Below, piece after piece: positions 32,158 through 41,755 of a stretch of DNA of 49,367 nt. Source of the DNA: Thermoplasmata archaeon (GTDB taxonomy: Archaea > Thermoplasmatota > Thermoplasmata > Thermoplasmatales > Thermoplasmataceae); NCBI GenBank assembly GCA_021817735.1, contig JAKAFX010000002.1:1-49367 (forward strand), in the 5' to 3' direction. The translations under genes were made by a program, and so were the position numbers. The notes under the pieces were generated by a model. It worked only from the letters and a program-made list of their open reading frames with translations. It was not told the origin of the DNA and did no database searches. The number at the start of each line of letters is the position of its first letter. Position 1 is the stretch's first letter.

Positions 32158-34812
32158 ATGGTAATGTTGAAGACCAAGAATTCAGCAGAGATCTCAAAAA
32201 TGCCAGTGGAAGAACTAGTTTCCCATCTAGGTACAGATCTGAAGAATGGACTATCCTCTTCTGAAGCTGCGGACAGATTGCTTGATCATGGCCTTAATGT
32301 CATTGCAGAGCCCCCAAAATATGGCTTGGCTTCGATTATTCTCAAAGAAATCAGGGAACCAATGATAGTTCTCCTGATAATAGTCGGTGCTATTTACTCA
32401 CTACTTGGGGAACCAGGAGATTCCATAGTTATCATAGTTGTGGTGGTCCTCGTAGTCCTGGTTGAATCGTACAACGTATTCAAAGCCAGGCGATCGATGA
32501 ATGCTCTAAGGCAGTTATCTGCAACATCCACCACCCTGGTAAGGGACGGCAAGGCCATGAGAACAAGTGCAGTTAATCTTGTGACGGGCGATATTGTCAT
32601 CATTGCCCCCGGAGATCGTATTCCTGCGGACGGCCGTTTGATAGAATCATACAACCTCAAGATTGATGAATCATCGCTTACAGGGGAATCCATGCCGGTT
32701 TCCAAGGATGCTGATCAAATTCCGGCCAGCAACAACCTAGCCGAACTCTCTAACATGGCATTTGGCGGCACCATGGCAGTACAGGGAACAGCAAGAATGC
32801 TCGTAACATCAACGGGGAAGGATACCGAGATAGGGCGGATCTCAACGCTCGTCGCAGAAGAGGAGGAACCGGTAACTCCACTGGAAGAGTCCATGAAGAG
32901 ACTTGCTGAAGTTCTTGCGTCCCTGGCCATATTCCTTAGTTTTTGCGTCCCTCTCATAGGCTATTTTCAAGGCCAGTCACTGGACACGATGATCCTGACA
33001 GGCCTGTCGATGGCTTTTGCCACGGTTCCTGAGGAACTTCCTGTTCTTGTTTCTATGACCCTGGCCGTTGGAGCCTACTTCCTATCAAAGCAGAACGCAG
33101 TCGTGAAGAATCTCCGGGCAGCTGAAACCCTGGGCCGGGTGACGGTCATTGCGACGGACAAGACCGGTACCATAACGGAGGGAAAGATGTCCATTGGACA
33201 TATTGTCTCAGGAACCGTTATGAGGGACTCCTCTTCTGCGGAAAACGCAGATCTTGCAAGGATTGGCATATTGGCCACTGGAACCATGATGCTGGAGGCT
33301 ACAGGGGTTAACTCCTACAAGGATCCAATGGAGGTTGCAATTTATGAGTACTCCAAAACACTCGGAGTGAAGCTTGAGGAGTTGAAAGTTTCCTACCTGC
33401 CCGTAGACGAATTCCAGTTCGACAACAAGATCAAACTCACATCTTTCCTCTATCGCACGCAGGAAGGAGGAATGAAGCTATTTGTCAGCGGGGCTCCAGA
33501 AGTCGTGCTTTCAAGATCAAAATACCTTGGGGGAGAAGGTGACCCACAGCCAATCAACTATTCAGTGGCTGCATCAGTAAACAAAGTACTGGATGATTTA
33601 TCTTCCTCGGGCGAACGTGTAATTGCCATAGCTTCAAGATCTGTTAAGGAAATAACCAGCGACAGAAATCTCCTTGAAAGGGATCTCACCTACCATGGAA
33701 TGATAAGTTTTGCGGATCCTCCAAGGAAAGAGGCTAAAAAGGCAATTGAAGAATGCCAGGATGCCGGGATTCGAGTGATTATGCTCACAGGGGATCACCC
33801 AAAGACAGCCCGAGCAATTGCATCTCAGGTAGGAATGAACGGCGTTTCAAGCGTTATTACCGGTCAGGAGATGGCAACCATGGATGACGAGAAACTATCA
33901 CTCTCCATCAAAACCTCCACCGTGTTCGCTAGGATTACTTCTGAAGACAAGTTCAGGATTGTTCAACTCTTGAGGAAGAGGGGGGAAGTAGTGGCGGTAA
34001 CAGGGGACGGAGTCAATGATGCACCCGCTCTGAGGACTGCGGAGATCGGGGTTGCGATGGGCAAGAGGGGGACAGAAGCCGCAAGAGAAGCCTCCGACAT
34101 GATACTACTCGATGACGACTTCTCAACTATCGTGGATGCAGTGCATGAAGGCAGGAAGATTATGTTCACCCTCAGGAAGGGTATTACATATGAAATAAGC
34201 ATTAAAATAGCGCTTGTACTCATACTTCTTATCCCCATACTCCTGGTAGTTCCGTTTCCATTCTCACCAATACAGATCATAATAGCAGAACTCCTGATGG
34301 ATGTGGTCGCCATCGGAGCATATCTTGCTGAAATGGAAGAACCAGGGTTAATGAAACAGCCTCCCAGGAGAAATAACAGGAGTTTCATCGACAGACCTGT
34401 TGCGTTGAACCTCGCCTTTTCTGCACTTGCTGTAACGGTGGCTGTGGCGGGGATATACCTGTATGTCCTGTACTCTTCTGGCTCACTGGTCAGGGCTCAG
34501 ACTGCTGCTTTTGCGGCTTGGCTTCTTGCGCAGTTATTCCTTGCCTACAATCTCAGGACGGAGAAGGAGCCTATCTTCCTGAAGGGCTTTTTCTCAAACA
34601 GGGTGATCAACGTCTGGGCTCTTATGGTGATCCTGATGATGGTGGCACTAACTGCTTTCCCGGATTTGCAGGTAATCATGCATACATACTACCTCACGGC
34701 GTCGGATTGGATCCTGATAATCCTTGGCACTGCTGCGTCTGGGTTTTGGCTTGAAGCATACAAACTGGTCAATCATTTCTTGGCTGGAAAACCACATAAA
34801 ACAAGCGTTTAG
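32158..34812 (+). CDS. P-type cation-transporting ATPase
   Basis: An 884-residue P-type ATPase from ATG 32158; the frame is open upstream but only from a poorly placed TTG at 32080. Order: cation_ATPase_N domain, two TMs, actuator with LTGESMPVS, TM with VPEELPVLV, phosphorylation site DKTGTITEG, 'MLTGDHPKTA', hinge GDGVNDAPALR, then six C-terminal TMs. This is the P2 type (Ca2+, Na+/K+ or H+ pumps). PEELP instead of the Ca-pump PEGLP makes the ion uncertain. TATA-like boxes lie at 32071-32080 and 32091-32099. Confidence 0.9.
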   Translation: MVMLKTKNSAEISKMPVEELVSHLGTDLKNGLSSSEAADRLLDHGLNVIAEPPKYGLASIILKEIREPMIVLLIIVGAIYSLLGEPGDSIVIIVVVVLVVLVESYNVFKARRSMNALRQLSATSTTLVRDGKAMRTSAVNLVTGDIVIIAPGDRIPADGRLIESYNLKIDESSLTGESMPVSKDADQIPASNNLAELSNMAFGGTMAVQGTARMLVTSTGKDTEIGRISTLVAEEEEPVTPLEESMKRLAEVLASLAIFLSFCVPLIGYFQGQSLDTMILTGLSMAFATVPEELPVLVSMTLAVGAYFLSKQNAVVKNLRAAETLGRVTVIATDKTGTITEGKMSIGHIVSGTVMRDSSSAENADLARIGILATGTMMLEATGVNSYKDPMEVAIYEYSKTLGVKLEELKVSYLPVDEFQFDNKIKLTSFLYRTQEGGMKLFVSGAPEVVLSRSKYLGGEGDPQPINYSVAASVNKVLDDLSSSGERVIAIASRSVKEITSDRNLLERDLTYHGMISFADPPRKEAKKAIEECQDAGIRVIMLTGDHPKTARAIASQVGMNGVSSVITGQEMATMDDEKLSLSIKTSTVFARITSEDKFRIVQLLRKRGEVVAVTGDGVNDAPALRTAEIGVAMGKRGTEAAREASDMILLDDDFSTIVDAVHEGRKIMFTLRKGITYEISIKIALVLILLIPILLVVPFPFSPIQIIIAELLMDVVAIGAYLAEMEEPGLMKQPPRRNNRSFIDRPVALNLAFSALAVTVAVAGIYLYVLYSSGSLVRAQTAAFAAWLLAQLFLAYNLRTEKEPIFLKGFFSNRVINVWALMVILMMVALTAFPDLQVIMHTYYLTASDWILIILGTAASGFWLEAYKLVNHFLAGKPHKTSV

Positions 34813-34837
34813 AAGGCATCATGACGCAATCTCTCCC

Positions 34838-35500
34838 TTACAGAGCAGGTCTACCCATGATGTCATTCTGAGCTTTTTTCAGAAGAGACTCAACCTCTTC
34901 ATTTGAGGTTTGTGTGAAATCCTCGTAGTATCCGCCTACGGCATACAGTACTGGAACACGTTGTGCACAAACAACGTCATCAGCCATTTCAGCGACTTCC
35001 TCAATGACGGACTCCTGGGCCACTGGAACTGCAACCACGATTTTCCTTTGGGAAATAGACTTGAGCCACATCACAGCAGCTTTTACCGTTGCTCCAGTTG
35101 CGATTCCATCATCCACAACGATTGCAGTTGCCTCTGAATCCTTCCGTATTTCCTTGTCGCCTCGAAACCTTCTCTGCAGTAGCAAAATTTCATTTATCCT
35201 CTTCCTGATCAGAGGTTGCAACGCTTCTTCTCTGTAGCCAAGTGAACTCATCAGGTCCAGGTTGAGGTAGATAAATGGAGGTTGCCCTTCAGTCACCGCC
35301 CCAAGGGCGAGTTCATCTTCGCCCGGAGCACCTATTTTCTTAACTATGATTATGTCAAGAGGCTTATTTAGGGCCATGGCAACCTCAAAAGCCACAGGCA
35401 CACCTCCACGCGGGAGCCCATAAATGATGCATTTTTCACTAGAGTATGCTAGCAGTAGGCTTGCGAGTTTTTTTCCGGCATCAACTCTATTCTTGAACAT
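34838..35500 (-). CDS. Phosphoribosyltransferase domain protein
   Basis: A 220-residue PRTase of the group with N-terminal 'F.nR.dAG..LA..L' (FKNRVDAGKKLASLL) and GLPRGGVPVAFEVA, then the PRPP loop AIVVDDGIATGATV. Bacterial relatives are called predicted phosphoribosyltransferases, sometimes fused to dienelactone hydrolase-like domains. The substrate is unknown. It converges on the P-type ATPase gene with a gap of 25 nt and is divergent from the next ORF. Confidence 0.85.
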   Translation of the reverse strand: MFKNRVDAGKKLASLLLAYSSEKCIIYGLPRGGVPVAFEVAMALNKPLDIIIVKKIGAPGEDELALGAVTEGQPPFIYLNLDLMSSLGYREEALQPLIRKRINEILLLQRRFRGDKEIRKDSEATAIVVDDGIATGATVKAAVMWLKSISQRKIVVAVPVAQESVIEEVAEMADDVVCAQRVPVLYAVGGYYEDFTQTSNEEVESLLKKAQNDIMGRPAL

Positions 35501-35672
35501 TCATTATCATTTCGAGGTTCAATACTTACTTTGCTCCGAATTTCACAAGATGCAGCAACACTATGCAAGCTTATGGATAAATGCAAGAGCATATGTTACA
35601 GTCTAGCGCGATGTGGCGGGCATGACTGAAAGATTGGGTTCCCCTGTTAAATAACTTCTTCGACTAAATAGA

Positions 35673-36101
35673 ATGAGGGAGATGACAGAAGAAGAAATCG
35701 CTAAGTTCGAGGATGAGGCAGAAAGACTCCTTAAGCCCTTTGGAAGCATGATGCCAGTTTCGCGCACGAGGATCCTTAATGATAGGATATGTGAAATCCT
35801 CCTTGAAAATTGCAGGAAGCACGAGAGCGTCATATACGAATCTAAGGACAGGGCATATTCTGTGTCCTTCAGGTTTGTGGAAGCAAAGATAGATGGGAAA
35901 CTTGCTGTATACACTGAGTTGCCCGAAGATGTGAACGCATCCAACGCCATAACAGCCTCATTCATGGTAGATGGTTTTCACAGGAAGGAACGGACGGAGG
36001 TACAGCTCTCGAAGGGAGAGATGCTGCTCAACATTGATCGGGATCAGCGGATCCTCGTGGACTTCCAAAGGGCAGTTCTCAGGAAAGGAATTGTCGACTA
36101 G
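35673..36101 (+). CDS. Hypothetical protein, 142 aa
   Basis: It starts at ATG 35673 with TTAAATAAC 18-26 nt upstream, typical of a leaderless archaeal gene, and has reasonable codon use. The N-terminal 60 residues are helical and charged, the rest alternates hydrophobic and charged residues as in a beta-sheet ('AVYTELPEDVNASNAITASFMV', 'DQRILVDFQR'). No motif or family is recognised. The gene ends 20 nt before the 3' end of the minus-strand tRNA-Val. Confidence 0.6.
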   Translation: MREMTEEEIAKFEDEAERLLKPFGSMMPVSRTRILNDRICEILLENCRKHESVIYESKDRAYSVSFRFVEAKIDGKLAVYTELPEDVNASNAITASFMVDGFHRKERTEVQLSKGEMLLNIDRDQRILVDFQRAVLRKGIVD

Positions 36102-36120
36102 AGCCATGCTCCGAATTAGA

Positions 36121-36193
36121 TGGGCTCGACCGGATTTGAACCGGTGACCACCGCCTTGTAAGGGCGGTATCATAACCACTAGACTACGAGCCC
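36121..36193 (-). tRNA. tRNA-Val (anticodon TAC)
   Basis: Read on the minus strand, GGGCTCG pairs with CGAGCCC at the acceptor stem and the discriminator is A. The anticodon stem CCGCC/GGCGG encloses CTTACAA (anticodon TAC, valine). The T-arm is ACCGG/CCGGT with TTCAAAT. No intron or encoded CCA. A TATA-like AAATATATC at about 36212-36222 lies ~25 nt upstream. Confidence 0.95.
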
Positions 36194-36432
36194 AGTTTCT
36201 GGTGATAGCCGATATATTTATTAACATTGCCGGAGCAGGGTTTGGTTAAGTGGCGGATAACCCATTTAGCATAGCCTTATTCACTTAAAGTTCCCTGCTG
36301 GGTCCCTGATGGTAGCATTATGGTCACAGGCAACTTGAGTTGATCAAAATTGGAGTGCATCCTGAAGTAGCCGAATGAAAACCTAATCAATCCAGAAGAG
36401 AGTAATTGGTATATCATTACGTATGGTTAGAA

Positions 36433-36446
36433 CCGCCTCAAGGCGG
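36433..36446 (-). terminator. Hairpin after the glycosyltransferase operon
   Basis: CCGCC-TCAA-GGCGG forms a 5-bp GC-only stem with a 4-nt loop, about 22 nt past the stop of the GT-C gene. There is no clear U-tract, so it may be a 3'-end structure rather than a classical terminator. The rest of 36194-36468 holds only the tRNA-Val promoter. Confidence 0.35.
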
Positions 36447-36468
36447 AATCAATGAAGATCAGCAGTCC

Positions 36469-38007
36469 TCAGGTCTTGGTCTGGTATACCGTATAAAATG
36501 AAAACCGCTCAACCAAATCATAGTATGCAGGAGAAAAAGTAACGTAATACTTGCCATCCACAGTGGAATTCACCATATAGTTCGGAACCACAATATACGT
36601 CACCTGGTATTTTGTTATATTTTCAATTGAAGAATTGCTGCCCGACATCAGTATAATTCCAGCTCCCGCGTTTCTTAATTCCATCTCCTTGGTCCCAACG
36701 AAATAGCCACTGTATATGATCACTCGTGCTCCTGAGAGCGCTGAGATATATTCACCAATGCTTGGTGCAACAACAACCTTGCCTGCAGTATTCTCTTCAC
36801 TCCAGTGAATCAATCCTGGGTCATACTGGAATGAACCAGTCGAATAGTAATAGACAGACTGTTGCTCATTCAAGTACTGTATAGGCAGGAGGAGGAATAG
36901 GATAACAATGAGGATAGTAATGAACTTCCATTTGCCATGAGCGTCATTTCCTGGTTTGGCCGGTGTGATAGTCTCATTCCTGTCGAGTTGATACATTGCT
37001 CTGAGAAGAACGATCATTATCAGAAATATTGCATAAAGCGCGACCCTTGCAACAACCGTTTCATCAAACGGCAGAAATGCGATGCCAGCGAAGGTGCCGA
37101 GAAAACTCAGGGTAAAGGGGTCCGCCAATAACTTCACCTGCTTTCTGAAATATCCTCTGGCAACAAAGATTGCTATGAAAACAAGAGGAATCGAAAATGG
37201 CACCTCTGCAAGAACAATAGGGAAAATGTTGTTGATTGGCACGATAGGTCCAGTTGCCGCACCCTGTGTAAGAAACAAGGCACTTAGGACAAATGATAAT
37301 CTGGGCAGCCACCAGATAAGTCCTGCTGCTATTGCGATTGAGATTATCACGAACATCCTGTAAAAAACCTGCATCTTTCTCTTGTATAGGTCATAGAGCG
37401 CAATGACAAGCAAAAGCCAGACCATAAGAAAATAGGTCAGATCGTGGGAGAACGCTACGAGAATGGCCAATATAGATGAAACTAAGACCCAACGCATCCC
37501 AGCAGGGTTTCTTTCATCAAGCTGGAATAGCATTATCACCAGAAGAAACTGGGCAAAAATGTATGGATATCCTCCCCATGTAAGGGTATATAAGTCTATG
37601 CTGAAAAGAGACACAATGATTGCCGTGACGAAGTTCCTAGTGTTTTCCCCGTCTTTTCTAACCTTGTAGTAAATGTAAGCAGAGCAGATGGAACTGAAGG
37701 TTGCGGCCATGAGAAAAAGGGTATTCACATAGAATGTGGATCCCAAAGGGCCAAATGCGCTAGCGATCTTCCCAAGATAGTAAGCAAGGAGAAAAAGAAG
37801 AGGAGGGTAGATATAGTTGCTACCCGGCATGTAAAGAGAATTCGTGGATGGAATATTTCCGCCATTAAGTGAAATCTCCCTTGCGAAAGTGGCATACTGT
37901 GCAACATCCCCTGTCGGTATGTGACCTGGGAAAAAGATCACAATTCTGACCAATATTGATACGGCGAATACAAAGGATATTTCGTAAAATCTCTTCAAGC
38001 AGACCAC
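36469..38007 (-). CDS. GT-C-like integral membrane protein
   Basis: A 512-residue protein with ~11 hydrophobic segments and a C-terminal soluble domain. The first loop (HIPTGDVAQYATFAREI) has an acidic residue placed like the catalytic Asp of GT-C glycosyltransferases, and the C-terminal part (VAPSIGEYISALSGARVIIYSGYF) resembles the outer domain of 6-pyruvoyl-/PMT-like membrane transferases. It probably adds sugar from a lipid carrier at the outer face. Its start overlaps the GT4 gene by 13 nt, so they form one operon. Confidence 0.75.
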   Translation of the reverse strand: MVCLKRFYEISFVFAVSILVRIVIFFPGHIPTGDVAQYATFAREISLNGGNIPSTNSLYMPGSNYIYPPLLFLLAYYLGKIASAFGPLGSTFYVNTLFLMAATFSSICSAYIYYKVRKDGENTRNFVTAIIVSLFSIDLYTLTWGGYPYIFAQFLLVIMLFQLDERNPAGMRWVLVSSILAILVAFSHDLTYFLMVWLLLVIALYDLYKRKMQVFYRMFVIISIAIAAGLIWWLPRLSFVLSALFLTQGAATGPIVPINNIFPIVLAEVPFSIPLVFIAIFVARGYFRKQVKLLADPFTLSFLGTFAGIAFLPFDETVVARVALYAIFLIMIVLLRAMYQLDRNETITPAKPGNDAHGKWKFITILIVILFLLLPIQYLNEQQSVYYYSTGSFQYDPGLIHWSEENTAGKVVVAPSIGEYISALSGARVIIYSGYFVGTKEMELRNAGAGIILMSGSNSSIENITKYQVTYIVVPNYMVNSTVDGKYYVTFSPAYYDLVERFSFYTVYQTKT

Positions 38008-39110
38008 GATGAAAGATAGAGGTTGGCAAGTTTATCTGCTATGTTATCCCAGTCGTAATCTGAGGTGAAATCATATGCATTCTTGCTCATGGCCCTCCAT
38101 CCATCCTCATCCTTGTAAAGCCCTCTTATGCGATTTATCATGTCAGAAAAATCTGAGGATATTATGCCGTTATAACCGTCCCTTACCACCTCATTGGCGG
38201 CATAGTTAAACGAACTGTCAACGGTGAGGACAGGAACAGATGCTGCCATAGCTTCCAAGGATGCTATTGAGAAACCCTCCCTGTAACTAGGCATCACGAA
38301 AAGCCACGAGTGCTTCACTTCCTCCAGAAGACGGCTCTTTTCCACGTGACCAAGTATCTTGATATTCTTGTTTCCGTTCACCATTGACTTCAGATATTTC
38401 AACTGGCTTCCAGAACCTATAATCTGGAGCTGAAGATCGGTTTCCTTCTTGAAAACCTCGATCATTTTGTCGAGTCTTTTATGCGGCTCGAGCCTTCCAA
38501 CATAAACGATTTTGCCCCATTCCTTCTCGTAAGAATTCTGGAACTCCTTCCGGTTCACTCCATTCTGTATCACTACTGAGTTGTTTACGGAATAAATGCT
38601 GTTGAGTAGGCTTGATATGGTGGAGGATACCGTTATGTGGTTCTTGAATTCCTTCGAAACCTTCTCTTCCCAAGATGCCGCAACTTTCCACGGAAAGCCT
38701 TTTTCTGTGTAAAATTGCCTCAACACTTCATGCCATGTAAAAAAAGCGGTTTTTCTGTCCTTCAATTCACGTATTCCCTTTATGGCATGAATGAGAGGGA
38801 ATTCGTCAAAGTTGAAAATATCAAAATCATGCTTATGCTCCCGTACATATTTTTTGACGCTCGAAGAAAAGTGGTTAACCCCTAGCAGCCTTCGTGAATT
38901 TTGCTTGAAATACTTGTTTTCACTGAGGTTAGTTATGTATTCAATGTCCAGATCACCGACTTCGTTCTTTCCAGGGAAGGGGTTGGTTGCTATTGTGACC
39001 TTGAAACCTCGCTTACTCAACCTGCTGAGTATTTCATACGCCCTCTTTTCCGCCCCTCCCTCGTGTGGGAAGAAAGCCTCGTTGACTGAGAGCACCCTAG
39101 GCAAATCCAT
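37995..39110 (-). CDS. GT4-family glycosyltransferase
   Basis: A 371-residue GT-B enzyme. N-terminal VNEAFFPHEGGAEKRAYEIL is the acceptor-side glycine-rich loop; the C-terminal domain has 'IVYVGRLEPHKRLDKMIEVF' and the EX7E-type motif EGFSIASLEAMA. It transfers sugar from a nucleotide-sugar to a glycan or lipid in the cytoplasm. A TATA-like TTATAATC (minus strand, 39136-39143) about 29 nt before ATG 39110 supports the start. Co-transcribed with the GT-C gene; both likely act in surface glycan or N-glycan synthesis. Confidence 0.92.
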   Translation of the reverse strand: MDLPRVLSVNEAFFPHEGGAEKRAYEILSRLSKRGFKVTIATNPFPGKNEVGDLDIEYITNLSENKYFKQNSRRLLGVNHFSSSVKKYVREHKHDFDIFNFDEFPLIHAIKGIRELKDRKTAFFTWHEVLRQFYTEKGFPWKVAASWEEKVSKEFKNHITVSSTISSLLNSIYSVNNSVVIQNGVNRKEFQNSYEKEWGKIVYVGRLEPHKRLDKMIEVFKKETDLQLQIIGSGSQLKYLKSMVNGNKNIKILGHVEKSRLLEEVKHSWLFVMPSYREGFSIASLEAMAASVPVLTVDSSFNYAANEVVRDGYNGIISSDFSDMINRIRGLYKDEDGWRAMSKNAYDFTSDYDWDNIADKLANLYLSSWSA

Positions 39111-39168
39111 TAACTTGCACCGAAGTCCGATCGAGATTATAACTTCGATGGATATAATGATATATGAA

Positions 39169-39204
39169 CCCTTATTAATAGGTAGCCATGAATCTTAATA
39201 AGGG
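39169..39204. repeat. Inverted repeat between divergent genes
   Basis: CCCTTATTAA (39169-39178) and its exact reverse complement TTAATAAGGG (39195-39204) are separated by 16 nt. They lie in the 299-bp gap between the GT4 gene and the dCMP deaminase gene, upstream of the GT4 TATA box. It may be an operator or an RNA hairpin. The gap also has TATA-like words ATATATAAG (~39301-39309) and CTTATAAG (~39324-39331) that do not serve a visible gene. Confidence 0.45.
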
Positions 39205-39409
39205 ATAACGCAGTAGAGCATCTTAAAATCTAGAACCGGACTGTTTCTACCGAGTCTCAAGATTTTTCCAGGCATTACTGACAACAAATCCCGAGCGGCA
39301 GATATATAAGCGCGTGGGGTAGCTTATAAGAATAGGATGAGCCAATACCAAACCCTACGGGACTCAAATTTAGGCTAACTTATTAAACAAGCGAGGATAT
39401 GATCCAGAA

Positions 39410-39913
39410 ATGAAGCCTACATGGGACCAGTACTTCATGAGAATGGCTTTTCTAGCAGCTTCAAGATCAAATTGCATCAGGAGGAAGGTCGGTGCAGTGA
39501 TAGTCAAAGACAGGAATGTCATTGCCACAGGCTACAACGGTCCCCCATCCGGGATGGCCAACTGTGACCAGGTGGGGTGCGTCAGAATTGACTTGGATAT
39601 CCCATCAGGAGAGAGGCATGAGCTTTGCCGGGGACTTCACGCCGAGCAGAACGCAATCATCCAGGCTGCGGTACATGGATCCTCAATTGCAGGTGCCGTG
39701 ATATATTCGACCACCTATCCTTGCGTAGTATGCTCTAAGATGCTCATAAATGCACAGATAAAAGAAATCATTTACAACGATGGTTATCCAGACGATCTTG
39801 CAGAACTCATGCTGGTTGAAAGCCGAATGCCGGTACGTAAAGTATCGCTTCCGCTGGAGGATATAAAGAACATACTTGGTGAATATGCCTGGAACCAAGT
39901 TGGCGAGGACTGA
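39410..39913 (+). CDS. dCMP deaminase-like cytidine/deoxycytidylate deaminase
   Basis: A 167-residue zinc deaminase. The motifs GLHAEQNAI (zinc His and catalytic Glu) and [13 protein letters not shown] (two zinc Cys) are intact. The N-terminal '[25 protein letters not shown]' and the 'NCDQVGC' insert are typical of dCMP deaminases (ComEB type). It makes dUMP for thymidylate synthesis. A TATA-like ACTTATTAAAC at 39378-39388 gives a leaderless start at ATG 39410. Confidence 0.93.
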   Translation: MKPTWDQYFMRMAFLAASRSNCIRRKVGAVIVKDRNVIATGYNGPPSGMANCDQVGCVRIDLDIPSGERHELCRGLHAEQNAIIQAAVHGSSIAGAVIYSTTYPCVVCSKMLINAQIKEIIYNDGYPDDLAELMLVESRMPVRKVSLPLEDIKNILGEYAWNQVGED

Positions 39914-39984
39914 AATCAAGTATTTGTCAAAAACAGACTACATGCTAAGTTTCACATCGTATATCCATACCATGTGCGAAGAAA

Positions 39985-39996
39985 GATATAAATTAT
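39985..39996 (+). promoter_or_regulatory. TATA box for sdh operon
   Basis: GATATAAATTAT is centred about 31 nt before the sdhA ATG at 40022, with a purine-rich GAAGAAA before it that may be the BRE. It marks the start of the sdhABC transcript, which would have almost no leader. Confidence 0.6.
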
Positions 39997-40021
39997 CCAC
40001 GACTATACCAAGAAGTTTTAT

Positions 40022-41755
40022 ATGGCTTCAGAGCACGAATATTCCAAGGTCGAGTCTGACATTCTTATCATAGGAGCAGGCGGGGCAGGACTTAGGGCGG
40101 CAATAGAGGCCAGCGAAAACAACAAGTCAGTTGTCATAGTATCCAAGTCAATACTTGGAAAGGCTCATACGGTTATGGCAGAGGGCGGTATCGCGGCCTC
40201 TCTGGGGAACGTTGACAAGGAAGACAACTGGAAAGTCCACTTCGCTGACACGTACATCGAGGGCGTCTATATCAACAACTGGAAAATGGTAGAGATTTTC
40301 GCCAAGGAGGCCCCCGACAGGATATATGAACTTGAACGGTATGGTGCACTCTTTGACAGAACCCCCGATGGGAGGATTCTGCAAAGGGCCTTTGGAGCAC
40401 ATACTTACAGGCGTCTTTGCCATGTGGGAGACAGGACAGGACTGGAACTTATCAGGACACTGGAAGATAAGGTGCTTCACACGAATGCCAGGATACTGGA
40501 TGAAATGGTCATCACTAAAATTGTTGTAGAAGGCGGCAAAGTGAAGGGTGCCATAGGGTTCAGCATGAGAGAGGGAAGATTTTATGTGTTCCAGTGCAAG
40601 GCACTTATTATCGCTTCTGGCGGGAGCGGTAGAGTATTCAAGGTTACATCAAACTCATGGGAGTCGACCGGGGATGGCCTGGCAATAGCATTTAGAGCTG
40701 GCGCGGAGCTCAAGGACATGGAAATGGTTCAGTTTCACCCCACCGGCATGGTTTGGCCACCTTCAGTTCGGGGCCTACTGGTTACGGAGGGTGTCAGGGG
40801 AGAAGGAGGTATACTGGTAAACAAGGAAGGAGAGAGATTCATGCTCAGATACTCTCCCAAGAAAAAGGAACTGGATGCCAGAGATGTCGTGGCAAGGTGC
40901 ATTTACAGGGAGATAACCGAGGGCAGAGGCACTGAGCATGGCGCAGTTTACCTGGACATAACCCATAAAGGATTCAAGTTCATCTACGACAAGCTTCCTT
41001 CAATGTACAATCAGTTCAAGGATTTTGCTGGAGTCGACATATCAAAGGAACGCATGGAGGTGGCCCCTACCACCCATTACCACATGGGGGGGATAAAGGT
41101 CGATCCTGAGGAGGAAAGCACAAACGTCCCAGGACTATTTGCTGCTGGCGAGGCTGCATCTGGCCTGCATGGTGCGAACAGGCTAGGTGGAAACTCCCTT
41201 GCCGACCTGCTTGTATTTGGAAGGAGAGCAGGCATCGGAGCAAGCCACTATGCCGATGGCGTTAAGTTTTCTCCGATCTCAGAGGACGAAGTCCAGAAGG
41301 AGATAGAGAGAGTTGAACAATTCACCAAGAGGAAGAACCCAATTAACCCATATGAACTAATTGAGGAACTAAGACAGAATATGTCCAGCAAAGTGGGAAT
41401 TATCAGGAATGAGAAAGATCTCACCGATGCTCTGTCAGTTATACGCCAGATCAAGGGAAAACTCGATAGGATAGGTGTCGCGGGTGGAGTTAGATTTAAC
41501 CCTGGACTAATAGCATGCCTGGAGTTAGAGAACATGGTACAAAATGCGGAACTTATGGTTTGGGCAGCAATCGAGAGAAAGGAGAGCAGAGGAGCACACA
41601 CAAGAAGCGATTATCCTGGAACCAAGGATGAGTTCCTAAAGAACATAGTGTTCAAGCTTGAAAACGGCCAGGCCAAGATGACCATGGAACCTGTTCTTAA
41701 ACCACCAAAAGAATTGGAGGAAATACTTTCGGAGGGTGAAAAGACCAATGCGTGA
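40022..41755 (+). CDS. sdhA: Succinate dehydrogenase flavoprotein subunit
   Basis: A 577-residue FAD subunit that oxidises succinate. Seen: N-terminal FAD loop IIGAGGAGLRAAIEAS; KAHTVMAEGGIAAS with the His that carries covalent FAD; FHPTGM; the catalytic 'RGEGGILVNKEGERFM' region; 'APTTHYHMGGI'; and 'LFAAGEAASGLHGANRLGGNSLAD'. The C-terminal helical domain is complete. It heads sdhABC; its stop overlaps the sdhB start region. It acts at the inner face of the cell membrane in respiration and the TCA cycle. Confidence 0.96.
   Translation: MASEHEYSKVESDILIIGAGGAGLRAAIEASENNKSVVIVSKSILGKAHTVMAEGGIAASLGNVDKEDNWKVHFADTYIEGVYINNWKMVEIFAKEAPDRIYELERYGALFDRTPDGRILQRAFGAHTYRRLCHVGDRTGLELIRTLEDKVLHTNARILDEMVITKIVVEGGKVKGAIGFSMREGRFYVFQCKALIIASGGSGRVFKVTSNSWESTGDGLAIAFRAGAELKDMEMVQFHPTGMVWPPSVRGLLVTEGVRGEGGILVNKEGERFMLRYSPKKKELDARDVVARCIYREITEGRGTEHGAVYLDITHKGFKFIYDKLPSMYNQFKDFAGVDISKERMEVAPTTHYHMGGIKVDPEEESTNVPGLFAAGEAASGLHGANRLGGNSLADLLVFGRRAGIGASHYADGVKFSPISEDEVQKEIERVEQFTKRKNPINPYELIEELRQNMSSKVGIIRNEKDLTDALSVIRQIKGKLDRIGVAGGVRFNPGLIACLELENMVQNAELMVWAAIERKESRGAHTRSDYPGTKDEFLKNIVFKLENGQAKMTMEPVLKPPKELEEILSEGEKTNA

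Noticed and set aside
33963-34388. 141-aa minus-strand frame inside the P-type ATPase
   Set aside because: Antisense of highly conserved ATPase motifs; Ser/Ile-rich chance frame.
36121-36227. Minus-strand protein frame over tRNA-Val
   Set aside because: It overlaps a perfect cloverleaf and its promoter.
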